Source: Brevibacillus antibioticus (GTDB taxonomy: Bacteria > Bacillota > Bacilli > Brevibacillales > Brevibacillaceae). From it: 64,000 bases of DNA. The stretch is from positions 3,864,001-3,928,000 of the forward strand of contig NZ_SZNK01000001.1 of NCBI RefSeq assembly GCF_005217615.1. Reading direction: 5' to 3'. The position numbers were made by a program, and so were the translations under genes. Positions 41,741 through 49,781 of this stretch are shown one piece after another. A model generated the notes under the pieces. The model ran no database searches. It was not told the DNA's origin and saw nothing but the letters and a program-made list of their open reading frames with translations. The first letter of the stretch is position 1; each line of letters starts with the position of its first letter.

Positions 41741-41872
41741 ATGGTTCGCAACAAAGAAAAAGATTTTGGAAAAACCGCTGAAATCCGAGGACCCAAAGCC
41801 CAATCCGAGGCTGTCCGTTCTGACGGCTCCATTAATAGTGAACCACAAGAAAGGCTAAAAGAAAACCGCTAA
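41741..41872 (+). CDS. sspK: Small acid-soluble spore protein K (SspK)
   Basis: 43 residues. MVRNKEKDFG at the N-terminus and RSDGSINSEPQERLKENR at the C-terminus match the ends of B. subtilis SspK, a minor SASP made in the forespore; this version is several residues shorter. SD AGAGGAGG. CATACTA at 41703-41709 fits the -10 of sigma-G, as expected for a forespore gene, although no convincing -35 is seen. Evidence that the organism forms endospores. Confidence 0.87.
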   Translation: MVRNKEKDFGKTAEIRGPKAQSEAVRSDGSINSEPQERLKENR

Positions 41873-41880
41873 CAAAAAAA

Positions 41881-41914
41881 CCGCCGGGCAGCCATTATGC
41901 TCGGCGATTTTTAC
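41881..41914 (+). terminator. Terminator of sspK
   Basis: CGCCGGGCA and TGCTCGGCG (one mismatch-type wobble) around GCCATTA, followed by ATTTTT. Confidence 0.8.
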
Positions 41915-41960
41915 TCTTTATAAAGTGTCCGGGGAATATGACTTTGTTAATGCCGGATCA

Positions 41961-42229
41961 CTATGATTTTGGTCCGAAGATCAGCGCTGCTTGCTTTAAA
42001 ATATCGTTTTCCATCTTCAATCGTTGATTTTCCTTACGTAGCCCCATCAGTTCCGTTTGTTCTGCTGTTCGGTTGTCCTTTTCTTTAAAGACCCTGAAGT
42101 TCTACTTTATTTGACCCAACGGCCAAACGCAGATGCACCCAGATCATATTCTTTTAAAATATCTGCACGAGGTTTGCCATTCTCATAAAGCTGAACCATC
42201 TGCTGTTTGAACTCGTCTGTAAATGACCG
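41961..42229 (-). pseudogene. IS3-family transposase orfA remnant
   Basis: Minus strand encodes SFTDEFKQQMVQLYENGKPR and ADILKEYDLGASAFGRWVK, the HTH_Tnp_1 opening of IS3/IS150-type OrfA, then a stop. In another frame follows FKEKDNRTAEQTELMGLRKE and NQRLKMENDILKQAALIFGP ending TAG at 41961, the usual leucine-zipper end of OrfA. So the gene is frameshifted, lacks its first codons, and orfB is absent. No inverted terminal repeats or target duplication were seen. Confidence 0.85.
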
Positions 42230-42372
42230 ACACTCACCTAATTCAGTGTAGCCATCCAATTAGGATCACATTTTTTTGGGGGACGGGTTGTTATTTTACT
42301 CCGAAATTTTCCTTGTTAAGTGAAGAGGCAAACAAAACTTTTGTCTCAACTACTTTTAGGGAGGTTTTATGT

Positions 42373-42675
42373 ATGGGTGTATCAGATTGTAATTTGTTTG
42401 GAAATTTTAAAATGGAGCCTCAAGGACGGGCAATAATCAAGAACAAAAACACCGGAAAGACAATCAATGCGCATTGGACTTATTACAAATGTAAATGCAG
42501 AGACTTTTTTGCTTGCAGTGGCGCTCCTCAGCTTGGTGAACCAATTTTCGATTATTTAACCAACCATTATTTAAATGCAGCTGCAATGAGTGGGATTGTA
42601 ACAGTCCACGTTGATCCAAGTAACAATTCGGATACATCAAAATCAACAATCCCAGGACATCGTTTTATGTGGTAA
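42373..42675 (+). CDS. Hypothetical protein with Cys-rich motif
   Basis: 100 residues from ATG 42373 (GGGAGG eight nucleotides upstream). Contains YYKCKCRDFFACSG, which could bind a metal, and ends STIPGHRFMW. No family recognised. It starts 140 bp from the IS3 remnant; a longer reading frame upstream runs into that remnant and lacks an SD. Confidence 0.55.
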   Translation: MGVSDCNLFGNFKMEPQGRAIIKNKNTGKTINAHWTYYKCKCRDFFACSGAPQLGEPIFDYLTNHYLNAAAMSGIVTVHVDPSNNSDTSKSTIPGHRFMW

Positions 42676-42700
42676 TTTAGGAATCAAAAAATAAACAACT

Positions 42701-43210
42701 TTAATTTTCTTTACTACTCATAAATTGCTTTGTCCTGATATCATCCCAATATCTATCAATTTTAAGTGTCCCATCTTCTAGTAATAAAGTTACTTGAGCT
42801 GCTCCTTGTATAACCTCATTTTTTGATGAGTCTTTCAAGAGAATTGTGTAACTAACGTCAATCTCCCCAGAAACCGTATCTCTTTTGAATTCAGTAATTT
42901 CTACATTTTCTACAGTTAAAAAGATGTCATTATAAGCTAAATACGCAGCGGTAAAACCCATATTTGCTTTGATGATATTTTCTGCTTCCTTCTTAGTTAA
43001 ATAAGGTGTTGCCTTGTCTTGTATTACTGTTATATAAGCGGTAAAGTCATTGGTTTGTTTTGTATATCCCTCTTTTTTAACTTCGTAATTTATTTTACTA
43101 AAATCAATTAATTGCTGTTTAACTTGTTCTTTCAGTTCTGTATCGGAAATGTCTGATGAACATGCAGTGAGACTAAACAATAACAAAATGGCTGTAAGTA
43201 TAATCTTCAA
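42701..43210 (-). CDS. Putative lipoprotein, unknown
   Basis: 169 residues from TTG 43210, six nucleotides after GGAGGGA. Lipobox SLTAC at the end of a short signal peptide. The mature part (about 150 residues) is mixed alpha/beta and charged; no known domain. AT-richer than most neighbours, and next to an IS3 remnant, so recent acquisition is possible. No terminator or operon partner evident. Confidence 0.7.
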   Translation of the reverse strand: MKIILTAILLLFSLTACSSDISDTELKEQVKQQLIDFSKINYEVKKEGYTKQTNDFTAYITVIQDKATPYLTKKEAENIIKANMGFTAAYLAYNDIFLTVENVEITEFKRDTVSGEIDVSYTILLKDSSKNEVIQGAAQVTLLLEDGTLKIDRYWDDIRTKQFMSSKEN

Positions 43211-43444
43211 ATTGCATCCCTCCACAAGGTAAATATAACCAATTATACCAATTTAACTTATTGATTAGAAATGAAACAAGATAATTAAGCCTGCGTTGTA
43301 TCGATGATGATGAATTTTGGTCCTTTTCAGAGAGCTTACACAACACAATCGTTAACGTCGTTTTTCCGCTTCTTCTTTTACCTTTTTTATAAAAAACAGT
43401 TGTTTTTTTACCATTTTTACCTATAAGGTAGGAGGGTGAAAAGC

Positions 43445-43519
43445 ATGCATATCTCAACAAGGCGTAAACAAATACAAATGGAAATATTTAGGGATACTTC
43501 GAAAAAAATTAGAGTCTAA
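43445..43519 (+). CDS. Possible 24-residue peptide
   Basis: MHISTRRKQIQMEIFRDTSK plus KIRV, starting eight nucleotides after a perfect AGGAGGGTG. Strongly basic. The SD is the only evidence; a terminator-like hairpin lies 24 bp past the stop. The rest of the gene-free stretch 43211-43715 shows nothing else I can support. Confidence 0.35.
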   Translation: MHISTRRKQIQMEIFRDTSKKIRV

Positions 43520-43543
43520 CCCGCAATCAGTTAAGTCGTAGGC

Positions 43544-43565
43544 CCTCCAAAATAGAGGTTTTTTT
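43544..43565 (+). terminator. Weak terminator after the 24-residue ORF
   Basis: CCTC, loop CAAAATA, GAGG, seven T. The stem is short. Confidence 0.45.
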
Positions 43566-43715
43566 GCATTCTTGAGCCGGACGGTCGCGTAAAAAACCTG
43601 CATTATGTTGGCTGTCTCCCTAATTGGACGAGGGTATTGGAAAAATAAGGAGAAACATATTGGAGAAAAATGAGTCTAATATATAAAGCAAGCATCGCGT
43701 GGGGGAGGGATTTTT

Positions 43716-43895
43716 ATGCCAATGTGGGCGTTCTTATTAACCATTGTTGGTGGCTTGATTGTATTTGGTGTAATTTATGACCAGATCAACAAAAGAAAAA
43801 TGAGAAAGACTCCCAAGAACTTGAGCAGTTCCCAAATGGTGTACACAGAGAACTATCTAAACGAAGTACGTAATGATATTAGCGGACCACAATAA
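43716..43895 (+). CDS. Small single-pass membrane protein, unknown
   Basis: 59 residues: hydrophobic helix at about 3-22 (WAFLLTIVGGLIVFGVIY), then a polar tail with DQINKRKMRKTPKN. SD GGGGGAGGGA 6 nt upstream. Followed by a small terminator. No family recognised. Confidence 0.65.
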   Translation: MPMWAFLLTIVGGLIVFGVIYDQINKRKMRKTPKNLSSSQMVYTENYLNEVRNDISGPQ

Positions 43896-43907
43896 AAAAT
43901 GCAGCCC

Positions 43908-43928
43908 ACTCTCTCTTGGGAGTTTTTT
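43908..43928 (+). terminator. Terminator of the single-pass membrane protein gene
   Basis: ACTCTC pairs with GGGAGT (one G-U) around TCTT, followed by six T. Confidence 0.55.
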
Positions 43929-44031
43929 AGCATATGCAGTTGGGTCTCTTTTGGGCTCGGCGCAAGCTCTCTTCCAAAACCGAATAAGGGGTCAGTGACT
44001 GATGCATGCTATGGGATAAAAGGAGGTCCAG

Positions 44032-44391
44032 ATGATGGATAACGAGAAGCAAAGGAACGACAAGACGAAGGATATTTCCCTCGATGGGACGCTGCCGCAT
44101 CAAATCAGTGCTCCTGACTTCAAAAACTCGTCCCGTACGATTCAAAAGCCATTCGTCAATGAGTTCGGAGTCGTCATCGGTGACAGCTTGTACGAGTCCA
44201 AGGAATCTCCCTTACACAACTGGAGCACAGAAACCGATCCCTCCATCATGTCAGGGGATGAGTGGGTACATCCGACCAATGACATTGGCTGGAACTCGAT
44301 AGAAAACCGTGAGCTGCTAGAGGATCAAGAAAAACCAGATGGAGCGCGTTTTATGCATCCTACCCTCGACGTGAGCAAAGGCAGGGACTAA
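44032..44391 (+). CDS. DUF3905-like protein, unknown function
   Basis: 119 residues (or 118 from the second ATG at 44035, which has the better spacing from AGGAGG at 44021). Contains KPFVNEFGVVIGDSLYE and SGDEWVHPTNDIGWNSIENR, which I take to be the DUF3905 pattern of spore-forming Bacilli. Soluble. A terminator follows. Family assignment from memory of the pattern, not a search. Confidence 0.65.
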   Translation: MMDNEKQRNDKTKDISLDGTLPHQISAPDFKNSSRTIQKPFVNEFGVVIGDSLYESKESPLHNWSTETDPSIMSGDEWVHPTNDIGWNSIENRELLEDQEKPDGARFMHPTLDVSKGRD

Positions 44392-44410
44392 TACCAGCTT
44401 TTTCATGCAA

Positions 44411-44452
44411 GCCCGTTCGGCAGAGGCCCTTCTGACCGGACGGGTGTTTTTG
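44411..44452 (+). terminator. Terminator after the DUF3905-like gene
   Basis: CCCGTTCGG and CCGGACGGG around a 15-nt loop, then TGTTTTT. Confidence 0.75.
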
Positions 44453-44534
44453 GATTGCACTTGCACCTCGAGACTCGGGGCACTACTCTGACTTGTGTTA
44501 CAATAGAGGACAAGTAGCAGAAAGGAGCTAGTCC

Positions 44535-44837
44535 ATGAGTATCACACTTTCGATAGAGCCAGCGTTTTCCCATGCCTATCAACGTTATGCCGGGTTTTTA
44601 CCGGGAGATACGCTTCGATTATATGTACGAACAAGCGGCCCCGGGACCGGTGGCATGTTTTATGCGATTGAAAAAGATGAGGCCCTCATCGATGATGCTG
44701 TGTTTGAAGTAGAGGGGTTGCGATTTGTCATTCGTCCAACTGATTTCTGGTATTTCGACGGAGGACATCTGAGCTACAATCCGCTCTATGGCGAGTACGG
44801 CTTTCACTTCACCAACCCTCGTCTGGATGACAACTAG
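44535..44837 (+). CDS. HesB-like (YneR-type) protein without cysteines
   Basis: 100 residues. Size and pattern (LSIEPAFSHAYQRYAGFLPG, GGMFYAIEKDEALI, FEVEGLRFVI and YNPLYGEYGFHFTNP) match the HesB/IscA fold as in Bacillus YneR. The Cys residues that IscA-type carriers use for iron-sulfur clusters are absent, so it is a non-cluster relative with unknown role. SD AAAGGAG. Followed 68 bp later by the M50 protease gene on the same strand. Confidence 0.75.
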   Translation: MSITLSIEPAFSHAYQRYAGFLPGDTLRLYVRTSGPGTGGMFYAIEKDEALIDDAVFEVEGLRFVIRPTDFWYFDGGHLSYNPLYGEYGFHFTNPRLDDN

Positions 44838-44905
44838 AATAGAAACTTCTCTTGGCTTGATTCGTAAGAAGGAATATCTGCCTATATCTTCTGGGAGGAA
44901 AAACG

Positions 44906-46018
44906 ATGAAAAAAAGCCGTTCAGTCCTTTTGGCGATCGGTGCTTTCTTACTTGCCAATGTAAAATGGATATTTAGCATACTGAAGTTTTCGAAATTCGG
45001 AACCACCATTCTATCCATGGGGATTACCTTATGGGCGTATGCCATGTTTTACGGATGGAAATTCGCCGTGGCTCTCGTCTATCTGATCTTCGTCCACGAA
45101 ATGGGGCATGTGATTGCCGCCAAACGAAAAGGAATCGCGACTTCACCCGCTGTCTTTATTCCTTTTGCCGGAGCCTTCATCGCCATGAAAGACTTACCGC
45201 GTGATGCAAAAACGGAGGCGTACCTAGCCTACGGCGGACCCTTGGCGGGGATGATTGCTTTCTTGCCTGCCCTTCCGTTGTATTGGTATACGCAGGACCC
45301 TTTCTGGGGGTTGGTTATCTATTTGGGAGCTATGCTCAATTTATTTAATCTACTGCCCATCTCTCCGCTGGATGGTGGCCGCATCGTTTCGGTATTGTCG
45401 ACGAAAATTTGGTTTATCGGGTTAGCCGGGCTGGGTGTTATGCTGTTCGCCAACCCAGGGCCGATTACTGTGATCATTTTCATCATCGGCTTGATTACGT
45501 GGTACAACCGCCTACGTGGCAGCTATCAACAAAAGCTCCTGCAATACGAACGCGAAAGGATTGCAGACTTCCAGCAAAGTATAGCTAAATGGCCCGCGCT
45601 GGAATCGACATGGGATATTCGCATGCAAATGAATGCCGAGGTAAATGCGATCAACCAGGAAGATTTGAAGAAATTTTACGTTCCATTTGTGCAGGACAAA
45701 CAACGCCTACAGCGTGACTTCAAGCGACTCGATAAAGTGTATGTGAATAGAAAATGGGAACTGTTCAGACAGTGGGAACGAGAGCCTGTTTTGTATTACG
45801 ATTCGGACCCGAACCGACCAATCCCATCCGATGCGCTTCGTGATGGAGAACGTGTGGCGCAAGAGAGGTTAGCCGAACTGGATGAGCAAATGCACCAGCT
45901 CACTACGTACTACGATGCACCGAGCTCTACGAAGTGGAAAGTGTTAGTTGCCTATCTCGGTCTCGCTGCTGTACTGTCAGCGTTTTTCGTCTACGCCCAA
46001 CAAATACTGCACCGGTAA
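44906..46018 (+). CDS. Site-2-type membrane metalloprotease (M50)
   Basis: 370 residues. About six membrane segments in the first 210 residues, with HEMGHVIAAKRKG carrying the HExxH zinc site and LLPISPLDGGRIVSV as the second (Asp) ligand motif. A helical cytoplasmic region (about 210-340) and one last membrane helix follow. Such intramembrane proteases cleave membrane substrates or regulators; the substrate is unknown. SD GGGAGG. Possible unit with the HesB-like gene. Confidence 0.9.
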   Translation: MKKSRSVLLAIGAFLLANVKWIFSILKFSKFGTTILSMGITLWAYAMFYGWKFAVALVYLIFVHEMGHVIAAKRKGIATSPAVFIPFAGAFIAMKDLPRDAKTEAYLAYGGPLAGMIAFLPALPLYWYTQDPFWGLVIYLGAMLNLFNLLPISPLDGGRIVSVLSTKIWFIGLAGLGVMLFANPGPITVIIFIIGLITWYNRLRGSYQQKLLQYERERIADFQQSIAKWPALESTWDIRMQMNAEVNAINQEDLKKFYVPFVQDKQRLQRDFKRLDKVYVNRKWELFRQWEREPVLYYDSDPNRPIPSDALRDGERVAQERLAELDEQMHQLTTYYDAPSSTKWKVLVAYLGLAAVLSAFFVYAQQILHR

Positions 46019-46074
46019 CCGCTTGCACTCTGCGTTGCTTGACAAAAATGGATACCTATCTGCGGCCTTCTCCG

Positions 46075-46141
46075 AGCGCAAAAACGTGCGCTACGGTTAT
46101 CTGAGGGTCGCTCTTGCCGACCAAAAGGGCAGAAACGCCCT
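46075..46141 (+). other. Three consecutive short hairpins in the leader of the DUF21/CBS gene
   Basis: AGCGC/GCGCT (46075-46092), GGTCG/CGACC (46106-46122) and AGGGC/GCCCT (46126-46141), each a 5-bp stem with a 6-8-nt loop, lie in the 204-bp gap before the next gene. I match them to no known riboswitch. Confidence 0.35.
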
Positions 46142-46222
46142 CTATGGTGGTATATCGCTTTTGTACGTTCCACCCAATCAGAGTAAAATAGAAAATAGTA
46201 CTTTCATAAAATTCCAGAGAGG

Positions 46223-47572
46223 ATGACTTTTTACTTGGACACCGTCCCGATAGTGCTCAACCTACTGCTTGTTATATTTCTTGTTTTTCTCAACGGCTTT
46301 TTCGTAGCCGCAGAGTTCTCGCTCGTGAAGGTGCGACAAACGCGCCTGACACAGATGGTGAATGAAGGTAACAGACGTGCAGTCTATGCCCAAAAAGTAA
46401 CGCATAAGCTAGACGCTTACCTATCTGCCTGCCAGGTCGGGATTACTCTCGCCTCGCTGGGACTGGGTTGGGTCGGGGAACCGGCCATTGCCCATATGAT
46501 TGTGGAGCCTTTGCTTGGATCTTCAGGATTGCCTACTTATGCGATCTCCGCGATTTCTTTTGGTGTAGCCTTTGCGATTATTACGTTCCTCCACATTGTC
46601 TTGGGTGAGTTGGCTCCGAAATCTTTGGCCATTCAAAAAGCAGAAATGACCTCGTTGTGGGTTGCCGCGCCATTGATGTTTTTCTATAAATTGCTTTACC
46701 CGGCTATCTGGTTCTTGAACGGAACCGCCAACGCTCTCATGAGACGACTCGGACTCGAAGCCATCTCGGAACATGAAGCGGCACATACCGAAGAAGAAAT
46801 TCGCCTGCTGGTCAACCAAAGTCACCAAAGTGGCCATATCGACCAAACCGAATTGGCTCTTGTGGAACAAGTTTTTGATTTCTCCGAAACCGTTGCTCGG
46901 GAAACGATGATCCCGCGCATTGATATGGTTTGCTTATATACGACAAATACCTTTGAAGAAAACCTGGAGATTATCCGCTCGCAGCGCCACACGCGTTTTC
47001 CGGTTGCAGCTGAGGATAAGGACAACATCATTGGTTTTGTCCATGCGACAGACTTCTACCTTTCTGCCTTGCAAGACGGAAGCGTAGAGCTGGATTCAGT
47101 GGTCCGCCCTGTCCTGACTGTACCGGAAACCATGGAAATCAGCACAGTATTGCGCCTGATGCAGAAAAACCGTTCGCAGCTCGCGATTGTCATCGACGAA
47201 TACGGCGGAACAGCCGGTCTCGTGACGATGGAGGATATTCTGGAAGAAATCGTTGGGGATATCCAAGACGAGTTTGACGAGGAAAGACCAGAGATCGAGA
47301 AGCAAGACGATGGCCTCTCCGTATCCGGTATGCTCGTGTTGGCTGACCTGAATGACCATATTCCGTTCGAACTCGAATCCGAAGATGTAGACACGATCGG
47401 TGGTTGGTTGTACAGCCAGCTGGAAGAAGACATCGCTGTTGGTGCGACAGTCGAATGGGAGAACCACCTGTTCACCGTTAAGCAGATGGACCATCACCGT
47501 GTCACACGCGTTCTGATTACGCGTTTGGAAAAAGGTGAATCAGAGCAACAAGAACTGTTGACCGTCTCCTAA
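46223..47572 (+). CDS. CNNM/CorC-type DUF21-CBS membrane protein (hemolysin family)
   Basis: 449 residues. DUF21 membrane domain (about 1-195, FLNGFFVAAEFSLVKVRQTRL at the start), two CBS modules (about 210-335, with MIPRIDMVCL and VIDEYGGTAGLVTMEDILEE) and a CorC_HlyC transporter-associated domain at the end. Relatives export or sense Mg2+ and other divalent ions. The ATG at 46223 touches its only SD (GAGAGG); the in-frame TTG at 46235 is an alternative start. Confidence 0.9.
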   Translation: MTFYLDTVPIVLNLLLVIFLVFLNGFFVAAEFSLVKVRQTRLTQMVNEGNRRAVYAQKVTHKLDAYLSACQVGITLASLGLGWVGEPAIAHMIVEPLLGSSGLPTYAISAISFGVAFAIITFLHIVLGELAPKSLAIQKAEMTSLWVAAPLMFFYKLLYPAIWFLNGTANALMRRLGLEAISEHEAAHTEEEIRLLVNQSHQSGHIDQTELALVEQVFDFSETVARETMIPRIDMVCLYTTNTFEENLEIIRSQRHTRFPVAAEDKDNIIGFVHATDFYLSALQDGSVELDSVVRPVLTVPETMEISTVLRLMQKNRSQLAIVIDEYGGTAGLVTMEDILEEIVGDIQDEFDEERPEIEKQDDGLSVSGMLVLADLNDHIPFELESEDVDTIGGWLYSQLEEDIAVGATVEWENHLFTVKQMDHHRVTRVLITRLEKGESEQQELLTVS

Positions 47573-47595
47573 TCATCACACGCTTAACACAAACC

Positions 47596-47637
47596 AAAGC
47601 CCCACACCTGCTTACTTGGCTCGTGTGGGGCTTTTTC
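47596..47637 (+). terminator. Terminator of the DUF21/CBS gene
   Basis: AGCCCCACAC and GTGTGGGGCT, 10-bp perfect stem, followed by TTTTTC; the minus strand also has a short T-run, so it may serve the CDF gene as well. Confidence 0.85.
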
Positions 47638-47669
47638 TATTTCGCAAGAGAGTTTGCACCCTCATTCGT

Positions 47670-48647
47670 CTACGTGGTTCCCTGGCCCGTGAGTTGCTTC
47701 CAGTTGTCCACGCCGTTGTCCTCCAAAATCCCCATCGTCACATCGCTAATATCTGGATCAGTGAGCAAGCTGTCGCGAATGCGGTATTTAATATCATCCG
47801 CCACAGCAAGGCTCAGTCCCGGCCGCAGTTCTACATAGCTCTCCACATGGTAAAAACGCCCTTCCTGCACAATCCGCATCTGGTTGATGTCCGTCACATC
47901 CGGATCAGCAAAAATGACTTTGGCTACCCGATCCTCGATTTCTTTAGGAGCTGCAATACCAATTAAACCGACCATGTTGTCGTACCCTACCTTGAATGCC
48001 ACACCCACCATGAGAATCCCGATCAGCATGGTAGCAATCCCGTCCAACAAAGCAAAGGAAGTAAACGTAGTGACGATTACGGCAATCAGTGCCAATAACG
48101 CACCAAGCGTAGCTACGATGTCTTCGTAAAAGACAAGTCTTGTCGGGGGAGCCGCACGTCCTACATTCCGAAAAGCTGCAGGGATGACAGCGAAGCCTTT
48201 CGCTTCCACCCGAGCTTCATCAACGATTTCGAACATTACTTTTACGAGCACGTATCCATCCACAATGACCGCCAGAGACAAAATAATGAAATTCAACCAA
48301 AAATGGCTGGATTCTGTTGGCTTGGAAATGAGATGGAAGCCTTTGATAATGGTTTCGTAGGCCATGACAGTTACGACGATCACTGCGACCATACAGAAAA
48401 TGTTAATGACTCGACCAAAGCCTGTAGGGAACCTCGATGTCGGTTTTTTCTCTGCGAGTACGCTGCCAAAGAAAACGAAGAACTGGTTGACCGCATCGGC
48501 TACCGAATGCATCGCCGACGCAAACATGGCTCCACTCCCACTATAGACAGCCGCAAAGCCTTTTGCGATGGCAAGCCCTGTGTTCCCCAAGGCCGCTGTC
48601 GCCGAGGACATGTTTCCCTTTTTTAGCGTTGCCCAGAAAGAGCCCAT
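47670..48647 (-). CDS. Cation diffusion facilitator (CDF) transporter
   Basis: 325 residues, about six membrane segments. TM2 carries MHSVADAVNQFFVFFG, the HxxxD metal site, and TM5 carries EDIVATLGALLALIAV; a cytoplasmic C-terminal metal-binding domain (about 235-320) follows. Exports divalent cations (Zn, Mn, Fe or Co; not decided). GGAGGG lies a little far (12 nt) from the ATG, but no alternative start is available. Confidence 0.9.
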   Translation of the reverse strand: MGSFWATLKKGNMSSATAALGNTGLAIAKGFAAVYSGSGAMFASAMHSVADAVNQFFVFFGSVLAEKKPTSRFPTGFGRVINIFCMVAVIVVTVMAYETIIKGFHLISKPTESSHFWLNFIILSLAVIVDGYVLVKVMFEIVDEARVEAKGFAVIPAAFRNVGRAAPPTRLVFYEDIVATLGALLALIAVIVTTFTSFALLDGIATMLIGILMVGVAFKVGYDNMVGLIGIAAPKEIEDRVAKVIFADPDVTDINQMRIVQEGRFYHVESYVELRPGLSLAVADDIKYRIRDSLLTDPDISDVTMGILEDNGVDNWKQLTGQGTT

Positions 48648-48744
48648 GATGTTGCCATTCCCTCCTTGAACGAGACGATTTTCTTTACTATTCCCTATTC
48701 ATAAGGAGTGTTCCTTATGAGAAATGGAACATATACACAAAGAA

Positions 48745-48779
48745 AAGACAGACATCCGAAGTCGAATATCTGCCTTTCC
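48745..48779 (-). terminator. Terminator of the SMR exporter genes
   Basis: Minus strand: GGCAGATATTC and GGATGTCTGTC pair with several G-U pairs, followed by TTTTCTTT. Weak stem. Confidence 0.5.
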
Positions 48780-48793
48780 TTGATACCGCTACC

Positions 48794-49108
48794 TTAAGCT
48801 ACTAATTTCAATCCTGCTACGGCTATAATCACCATGGCGATGCACAAGATTCGCAGCTTGTCTTTTGCTTCCCCATAGAACAACATCCCGACCAGAGCGC
48901 TTCCTACCGTACCAATCCCTGTCCAAACCGCATAGGCTGTCCCCATAGGGATTTCTTTCATGGCGAAGGACAAGAGGAAGAAGCTGAGAGAAAAGCCACC
49001 GATCAGTACCGCAAAGGAACGGAACGAGGGCTTCTGGTTGACCTGTGTAATCCCCATCACGCCTACGACCTCAAACAACCCTGCAAAAATTAAGGATAAC
49101 CATGTCAT
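48794..49108 (-). CDS. Guanidinium exporter subunit, SMR family (GdnD/YkkD-like)
   Basis: 104 residues, four membrane helices with the essential membrane Glu in TM1 ([18 protein letters not shown]). Very similar in pattern to B. subtilis YkkD ([25 protein letters not shown]). Overlaps the first subunit gene by ATGA, fitting a heteromeric pair. Guanidine export is inferred from the guanidine-I riboswitch upstream. Confidence 0.9.
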   Translation of the reverse strand: MTWLSLIFAGLFEVVGVMGITQVNQKPSFRSFAVLIGGFSLSFFLLSFAMKEIPMGTAYAVWTGIGTVGSALVGMLFYGEAKDKLRILCIAMVIIAVAGLKLVA

Positions 49109-49458
49109 GCCACTTCCCCCTCCCTCTTCGGCTTCTCTTCATGATCCGGTGTGACCAGCTTCAACCCAAGGATTCCGCCCAGAAGAAGTGCGATCAAGCC
49201 TACTTTCGCCCAGCTGAACGGTTCCCCAAACAGGACCATTTCGCTAATAACGGTACCAGCCGTACCCAAACCGACGAAGACCGCATAAACCGTACTCGTC
49301 GGCAGCTTTTTCCCTGAATAGACCAAAACACCAAAGCTGATAATAATCGCTAGGATGGTCAACGCCCATGACCAAAAGCTGTCGGCGTGCTTCAAGCCCG
49401 CTACCCACATGACTTCAAATACTGCTGCTACGACAACCATCAACCAATATTTCCCCAT
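49105..49458 (-). CDS. Guanidinium exporter subunit, SMR family (GdnC/YkkC-like)
   Basis: 117 residues from ATG 49458 behind GAGGAGGGAG. Four membrane helices; the TM1 Glu lies in [16 protein letters not shown], a stretch almost the same as in YkkC, as is [20 protein letters not shown]. First gene after the guanidine-I riboswitch, co-translated with the second subunit. Confidence 0.92.
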   Translation of the reverse strand: MGKYWLMVVVAAVFEVMWVAGLKHADSFWSWALTILAIIISFGVLVYSGKKLPTSTVYAVFVGLGTAGTVISEMVLFGEPFSWAKVGLIALLLGGILGLKLVTPDHEEKPKREGEVA

Positions 49459-49564
49459 TTCTGTCTCCCTCCTCTTTCTTTTTACGCTCATCGCAACGGA
49501 CGTATCCGTTTTTATCGTTCCCCAAAATACATACTCATCCAAGATGGCTCAATCTTTCCGAATG

Positions 49565-49612
49565 CAAAAAAAGCCTCGGGTGAATACCATCACAGATATT
49601 CCTCCCGGGCTT
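49565..49612 (-). terminator. Terminator controlled by the guanidine-I riboswitch
   Basis: Minus strand: AAGCCCGGGAGGAATA pairs imperfectly with TATTCACCCGAGGCTT, followed by seven T. The 5' arm overlaps the 3' end of the aptamer, so ligand binding should prevent termination and turn export on. Confidence 0.85.
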
Positions 49613-49693
49613 TTATCCCTCCGTGTACACGACCGTGGTCGTGGGTTTTCTCTCGGTCCTGACCGGCCAAATGACTGACCGCGGAACCCTAGA
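49598..49693 (-). ncRNA. Guanidine-I riboswitch (ykkC RNA)
   Basis: Minus strand carries the conserved ykkC blocks in order: CTAGGGTTCCGC, GGTCAGGACCGAGAGAAAAC, then ACACGGAGGGATAAAAGCCC and GGGAGG. It lies 140 bp upstream of the paired SMR genes, the usual target of this class, and overlaps the terminator. Confidence 0.94.
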
Positions 49694-49781
49694 AAACTCC
49701 GTTCATATGCAGTTCTTTTCTTGGGGTAACTGCCATCATCATATCAAAAAACGCCGTGTTTGACAATGAACGGGCGCATCG

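Noticed and set aside
43173..43460. 95-codon minus-strand ORF upstream of the lipoprotein
   Set aside because: AT-driven composition, no SD, no recognisable pattern; overlaps the SD and signal-peptide start of the lipoprotein gene.
46039..46062. Promoter TTGACA before the DUF21/CBS gene
   Set aside because: The -35 is perfect but no acceptable -10 lies 16-19 bp downstream.
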